A stretch of DNA of 64,000 bases, from the NCBI RefSeq assembly GCF_030463565.1, contig NC_134646.1, positions 14,908,001-14,972,000 of the forward strand, written 5' to 3'. Shown piece by piece: positions 59,470 through 64,000 of the stretch. Source of the DNA: Pelecanus crispus. Its lineage: Eukaryota; Chordata; Aves; Pelecaniformes; Pelecanidae. The notes beneath the pieces were generated by a model. It had not been told where the DNA came from. It saw only the letters and a list, made by a program, of their open reading frames with translations, and did no database searches. A program made the translations under genes and the position numbers. Within the stretch, counting starts at the first letter, position 1; each line of letters opens with the position of its first letter.

Positions 59470-62057
59470 GTACATTGCTGGCTGTTGGATTTTCCACTTT
59501 GTTTTAAAGCTCACATAGTTACGAGGCATGCCCACTCCTCTTATACACAGTTCAGTATTGTCAATACTTAAGAGTAACAAATGAGAAAATTTGTCCTAAC
59601 AGAAGGAACACACCAGACAGAAACAGCTCACCTGCTCCGCACAACACACTGAGACCAGACCTGCTTCCGCAGCCTGACGCCGCGGATGCCCCCAAAGGTC
59701 TATTTGGGCTGTGCCGGGCAGGCGGTGCTGAATGGAGCAGAGGCTCAGCGTGAAGCGCTTGGCTCCGCGACCTTTACGCTCCCACCTGGCAGGGAGGCGA
59801 CCCTTCACTGGCCGGTGCGTTCTTGTCAGTGATACTGGAAGTAGAGCCCGGATGGCATGCAGGCAGCTTTGCTTTGTGCAGGCTGCCTCTGGGGTACGTG
59901 GGGAGGCAACCGGAGCTGAAGTCAGTACCTTCGGGCAGGGTCTGCGTGGTACCCCATGCTCCCCAGGAAAATGCCTACGGGCATCAGAAGGCAAAGCTGG
60001 CATGGAGAGGTAGGATTTTTCTCAGGGGTTTTCAGGGACATACCTCCATCCGTTCTCCAGAGGGGAAAGGTGCCAGTATCTTTCTTTCACAAACTGAGCA
60101 GCAAACAAGCTTTTTCAGCTGGGGGTGGAAAATCGCGAGCAGTGCAGTGTTCCCATCAGTGCTGGGTGAGCTAATGCCCTCAGGATCAGGGAGACCCTTG
60201 TTCAATCCTCCCTTCTCTGCTACAGACTACAGAGGGACTCGAGCCCACGTGTTCTCCTCTGTTATCCCTGGCAGGCAAGTTTCTCCTCTAAAAAACAAGA
60301 AAAAGAAAATAGGGTCAGAGTGACAAATCAAGGAAGGGAAATTACTTTCTTGCCTAGGGGTTTTTTACTGGGAACTAAGGAAAAACTTATAAAAGAAGTG
60401 TTATTCCTCTTCATTTCAGTATGAATTAACCCCTGAGTCTCTGTGAAGCCTCCCAAGAGCTATCTTTACATGGTGGGTTACACCAGAAAGCTCTGATTTA
60501 GATTCTTACATGATTAAACACTACACTATACATACAACAACACAACTTCATTAAAAAGTATTAATAATGAAATTCCATTATGGAAGTTAATTCACAAAGG
60601 CAGAAATATCAGATTTTATTGCCATCTAACAAGCATTCACATAGGCAAAATTTTGTCTTCATTCAACAATATAAAAGATCACATTTTCTTTCTTGCTAAC
60701 ATAGTTTTGAAAACAATGCTGTAGAAATCACTGCCTCATCCAGGACAAAGCAACTCATTGCATCCGGGGGATGAAATACCATCTATTTAGCAAAGAGAAA
60801 TGTGTTTAGTCAAAGGTCAAATCAAAAGGAATGGGGTGGAAGAATTTCCTGCTTGCCAGCAGGAAGTAAGTTTAATTATTCCACGCCACTGCTCATCTCA
60901 TCGGAGGTAATGAGCTCCATGACAATTCAGTGGCAGGCAAGTGGAGATTGTTTTGTCCAAACAGGAAATTCAGACAGGACAAAACCAAAATGGCATATGT
61001 TTAAAAAAAAAAAAAAAAAATCAATGCAGGGAAAAATTAACATTTAACAACAAACATATTTACTATTTCCTGTGAGAAGTTACAAATGCAGATCAAATTA
61101 TTTCAGACTAAAAATATTAGCAAATTTATTCTCAAATCATAAACTTGCCAAGAAGCCTGCAGCAGAAACTAAATGGTAAATCTACATTCTCTAGGTTGAT
61201 ATAAGCTGGGATGTGACTGGATGTGTGCTTAAGTCTGTGAGCACGGGACCATGCCCAAGTTCTGCCATTCAGATATAGCCTAGTTCTGTAACAGTGTTCA
61301 ACAGCCACACAGAAGATGTCAAAATGGTGGTTTCAGGTGAAGTAAGCTGTGAAGTGTGAAATAAGCTTTGCAAAAAGCAATGTCTGCCTCAGAAGAGTTT
61401 ACTTTCAGAGTTAGTTTCATCATGCACAGGCTTACACATCTAAGTGTCTGTTTATACAGATGTTTATCCTGGTGTGTTCCAATTTTGGAGACTTAATCAT
61501 GATGTCAAAATCAGGAGGCTGGGCTCTCAGTAGGAAGAAAAGGGCTCCTCTGAAAGGTAATTCAGAAGAGGAGTCTAACCTGGGTGGTTTCTATTCGTCT
61601 TTACAAAAGGCTCTCTCTCTGTTAATTGAGAGAGGGAGGTTTGCTCACAAAGGAATGAAAATAGCTTCTTACATGCTCATTTACTGAATCTCAGTATTCA
61701 TTATTGCCAAGTCACCAAGCACCAACTACTGCCTAGCCCAATACCTTACAAATTTATATATACACACACACTATATATATCTCTCCCTCTATAATAGACC
61801 TTGAAAAGAAGATATGCAGCAAGAGAATTCTGTACTGCAGATTGCAGCTGAAAACACAATCATCAAATGGCTCTCTGTTCTTCAGTTCTGCCATGCTTCT
61901 CAACAGGACTTCCTAAGTACTTGGGACTGTATTACCTTCTTGCCGTTGTATTAAATAGTAACACGCCCAGATACAACTTAGCAGAGAATACTGTTTCCAT
62001 GACTTTGATTCCTGATAGCATCTACTTTTTTTGTGGAGATTTGCCTACGTAACTTAG
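59470..62057. other. Intergenic, no gene recognised
   Basis: Contains a GC-richer part at about 59620-60000 with overlapping frames up to 166 codons (59823-60323) that resemble no known protein, a poly-A run at 61002, and a TA/CA microsatellite at about 61756-61780. No RNA gene seen. Confidence 0.5.
61756..61780. repeat. (TA)/(CA) compound microsatellite
   Basis: TATATATA, then ACACACACAC, then TATATATAT in succession. Confidence 0.85.
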
Positions 62058-62061
62058 ACAT

Positions 62062-62523
62062 CATAGAATCATAGAATCATTTAGGTTGGAAAAGACCTTT
62101 AAGATCATCCAGTCCAACCATTAACCTAACATTATCAAGTCCACACTAAACCAATCAAGGGTAGACTAGACTGAACCACATCCCAGAGTGCCATGTCTAC
62201 CCGTTTTTTGAACACTTCCAGGGATGGGGACTCCACCACCTCTCTGGGCAGCCTCTTCCAATGCTTGACTACCCTTTCCGTGAAGAAATTTTTCCTAATA
62301 TCCAATCTAAACCCCCCCTGGCGCAGCTTGAGCCCATTTCCTCTTGTCCTATCGCTAACTACCTGGGAGAAGAGACCCACACCCACCTCACTACAACCTC
62401 CTTTCAGGTAGTTGTAGAGAGCTATAAGGTCTCCCCTCAGCCTCCTCTTCTCTCGGCTAAACAATCCCAGTTCCCTCAGCCGCTCCTCATAAGGCCTGTG
62501 CTGTAAACCCTTCACCAGCTTCA
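62062..62523 (-). mobile_element. CR1 LINE 3' fragment with open ORF2 C-terminal segment
   Basis: Read on the minus strand, it ends in the CR1 tail (GGATGATCTTAAAGGTC, TTTTCC, then two ATGATTCTATG-type repeats at 62062-62080). About 460 bp of the 3' end is present. The minus-strand frame 62135-62731 stays open through it and encodes the CR1 ORF2 C-terminus: [54 protein letters not shown]. The part of that frame upstream of 62523 is not CR1, so the predicted N-terminal half is spurious. Reverse transcriptase and endonuclease domains are absent. Confidence 0.95.
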
Positions 62524-64000
62524 TTATGACCTCCAAGAAATATTTAGAAAGGAATAAAATAAATGGTGCTTTCAAATGGAAGAGGTTCTTTTGAAATGGA
62601 AACCAACCTGGAATAGGTTGATCAGAGAAAACATAGGCAGTGGTACAAAGCTTTACACCCAGAAAACTGGAATAATTTGTAGTGTAAGTAGAGATTTTAA
62701 GCCCTTTATAGCTCCTACAGGATTGCACCACTTAAGGAAGATAAGAAATCTATATACATTTTTCTTTTTACTGATGGGGAAAAAAAAAAAATCAGGTACC
62801 AGGATGTAATATAAAAGCACTGGAAACAAATTTCATGACTTTTAAAGTCCTGTTCTTTTTTTTTCCCACCTTCTCCAAAGAGAATAGTGTAAAAGAACAC
62901 ATTCTAAATTTCCCTCCCTGAAATCAATTTCCATATGTCTGTGATACATGAGATGAGTCAAGATAACATCATAATTGTGAGGCAAACAGACATTGGGTTT
63001 TCATGATGAAAAATTCTGATAGCTTGAGACTTCTTAATTAGAGCACTGAATCTCTGCTGCAGTACCAGGCTCCTTCTACCAGTGGACAGCTGATTAAGTG
63101 ACTATCCAGGCCTTTCCTGCATTCTCTGATTCAAAGGTAAAGGAACTTTCAGGATTATTACTGCAATTTGATCTATTTAAGGAAAGCAATACTAAATTCC
63201 TTTCCCCTCTTTTACAGAATAAGTTTTATAGGTAATTAAATTGAAGTATGATTTTGGACATATTTATGTTACAGTGCTCCTGGCTGCTGTTGCTGTATAC
63301 ACTGCAACCTCTGTAGAGGGACAAGAGATGCAGCCGCTCTGTCAATAGAAGCACTGCAGCAGTAATGACAAATAGGAAATCTTCTCTCACCCAGGGCACA
63401 GAATGTGAATATCAGTGCACTTAGGGAAAGACTACGCTCAGATGTTTCCTATTTAATCCCTACCAAATCCATCTAACAAAGATTAAAAAATACTATTATT
63501 ATTTATTTACTTGATTGGTTATCCCATTGCCGGTTAACCAGCCAGAAGCCACAAAATGCTGGCTTGTCTCCCCAGCATTCGCTCGATCAGTATTGCAGAC
63601 TATCAGGCAGCGTGACTTTTTTCTCCCATCTCTGCATGAGGAACATGAAGCGCATTCTTAGGAAGCAAAGGAAATCTTTCAACAGCCTCCCAAACCAGGT
63701 TGTAAATTGCTGAAATTATTGTCTTCTAATAGACCTATTTCTGAGAAGCTGGGAAAAAAGTGGAGATAGTGAGATCTCATTTTACTTCCTCTAGATTTTT
63801 CTTCCAAGAGAGCTCAGTATGAAGGCAGTGACTTAGTATGAACTGAAGCAGGTTTTCACGGGGACTGTGATTTGGGGTATCCTCATCACAGATTTAGCTA
63901 TAGATAAGATTTTATATGAATCACAAGAATTCCAGAAAGATGGATCTGACTTAACATGAAGAAGCAAAGGAAAAATTGAGTTTGCATTTACAGAAAAGTA
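62524..64000. other. Intergenic, nothing recognised
   Basis: AT-rich sequence with poly-A and poly-T runs near 62780 and 62858. No gene, RNA or mobile element recognised to the end of the window. Confidence 0.55.

Noticed and set aside
59823..60323. 166-codon plus-strand open frame
   Set aside because: It lies in GC-richer DNA where stops are rare, overlaps frames on both strands and has no recognisable domain; a chance frame is the simplest explanation.
62524..62731. N-terminal half of the 198-codon minus-strand frame ending at 62135
   Set aside because: Only the part within the CR1 (up to about 62523) resembles CR1 ORF2; the rest is adjoining non-repeat DNA read in frame by chance.

Overview
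This window is nuclear DNA from a bird. Two kinds of evidence support that: several copies of the avian CR1 LINE with its typical 3' tail (a short CR1 signature ending in repeats of ATTCTATG), and copies of an avian endogenous-retrovirus LTR that begins TGTCCTGGTTTCGGC. The only protein-coding gene I can support is ZNF330 (zinc finger protein 330, also called NOA36, a nucleolar cysteine-rich zinc protein). It lies on the + strand and is spread over at least nine coding exons from 26811 to 36753. No bacterial-type operon, CRISPR array, tRNA or rRNA was seen.

Layout. Positions 1-22.0 kb are intergenic. They hold a truncated minus-strand LTR at the window edge, a complete solo LTR (1260-1813), an orphan CpG-rich patch (about 11.36-12.01 kb) and a CR1 cluster (15.0-16.0 kb) in which one CR1 has inserted into an older, oppositely oriented CR1. 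Positions 21.9-22.7 kb hold a CpG island, the likely ZNF330 promoter, with a CR1-tailed insertion directly against its upstream edge. Positions 22.7-26.8 kb are intron 1. Positions 26.8-37.5 kb hold the ZNF330 coding exons and 3' UTR, including a 20-nt microexon and an intronic hairpin. Positions 37.5-57.7 kb are intergenic with a second CpG-rich patch (about 46.83-47.47 kb) and little else I can name. Positions 57.7-62.5 kb are repeat-dense: a second complete solo LTR, two CR1 tails back to back, a CR1 with a perfect 28-bp palindrome at its 5' junction, and a minus-strand CR1 that retains an open C-terminal piece of CR1 ORF2. Positions 62.5-64 kb show nothing identifiable.

The joined ZNF330 reading frame (120+20+71+80+127+105+47+118+266 nt = 954 nt) encodes 317 residues plus stop. 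Every junction is GT-AG and in phase, so the gene looks intact and functional. In vertebrates ZNF330 usually sits between RNF150 and IL15, but I could not recognise any exon of either neighbour here. The most interesting non-genic observation is a pair of 138-bp copies (21911-22048 and 58805-58942). They share a non-CR1 leader and a CR1 tail with the same start point, so they may belong to a small CR1-mobilised family.
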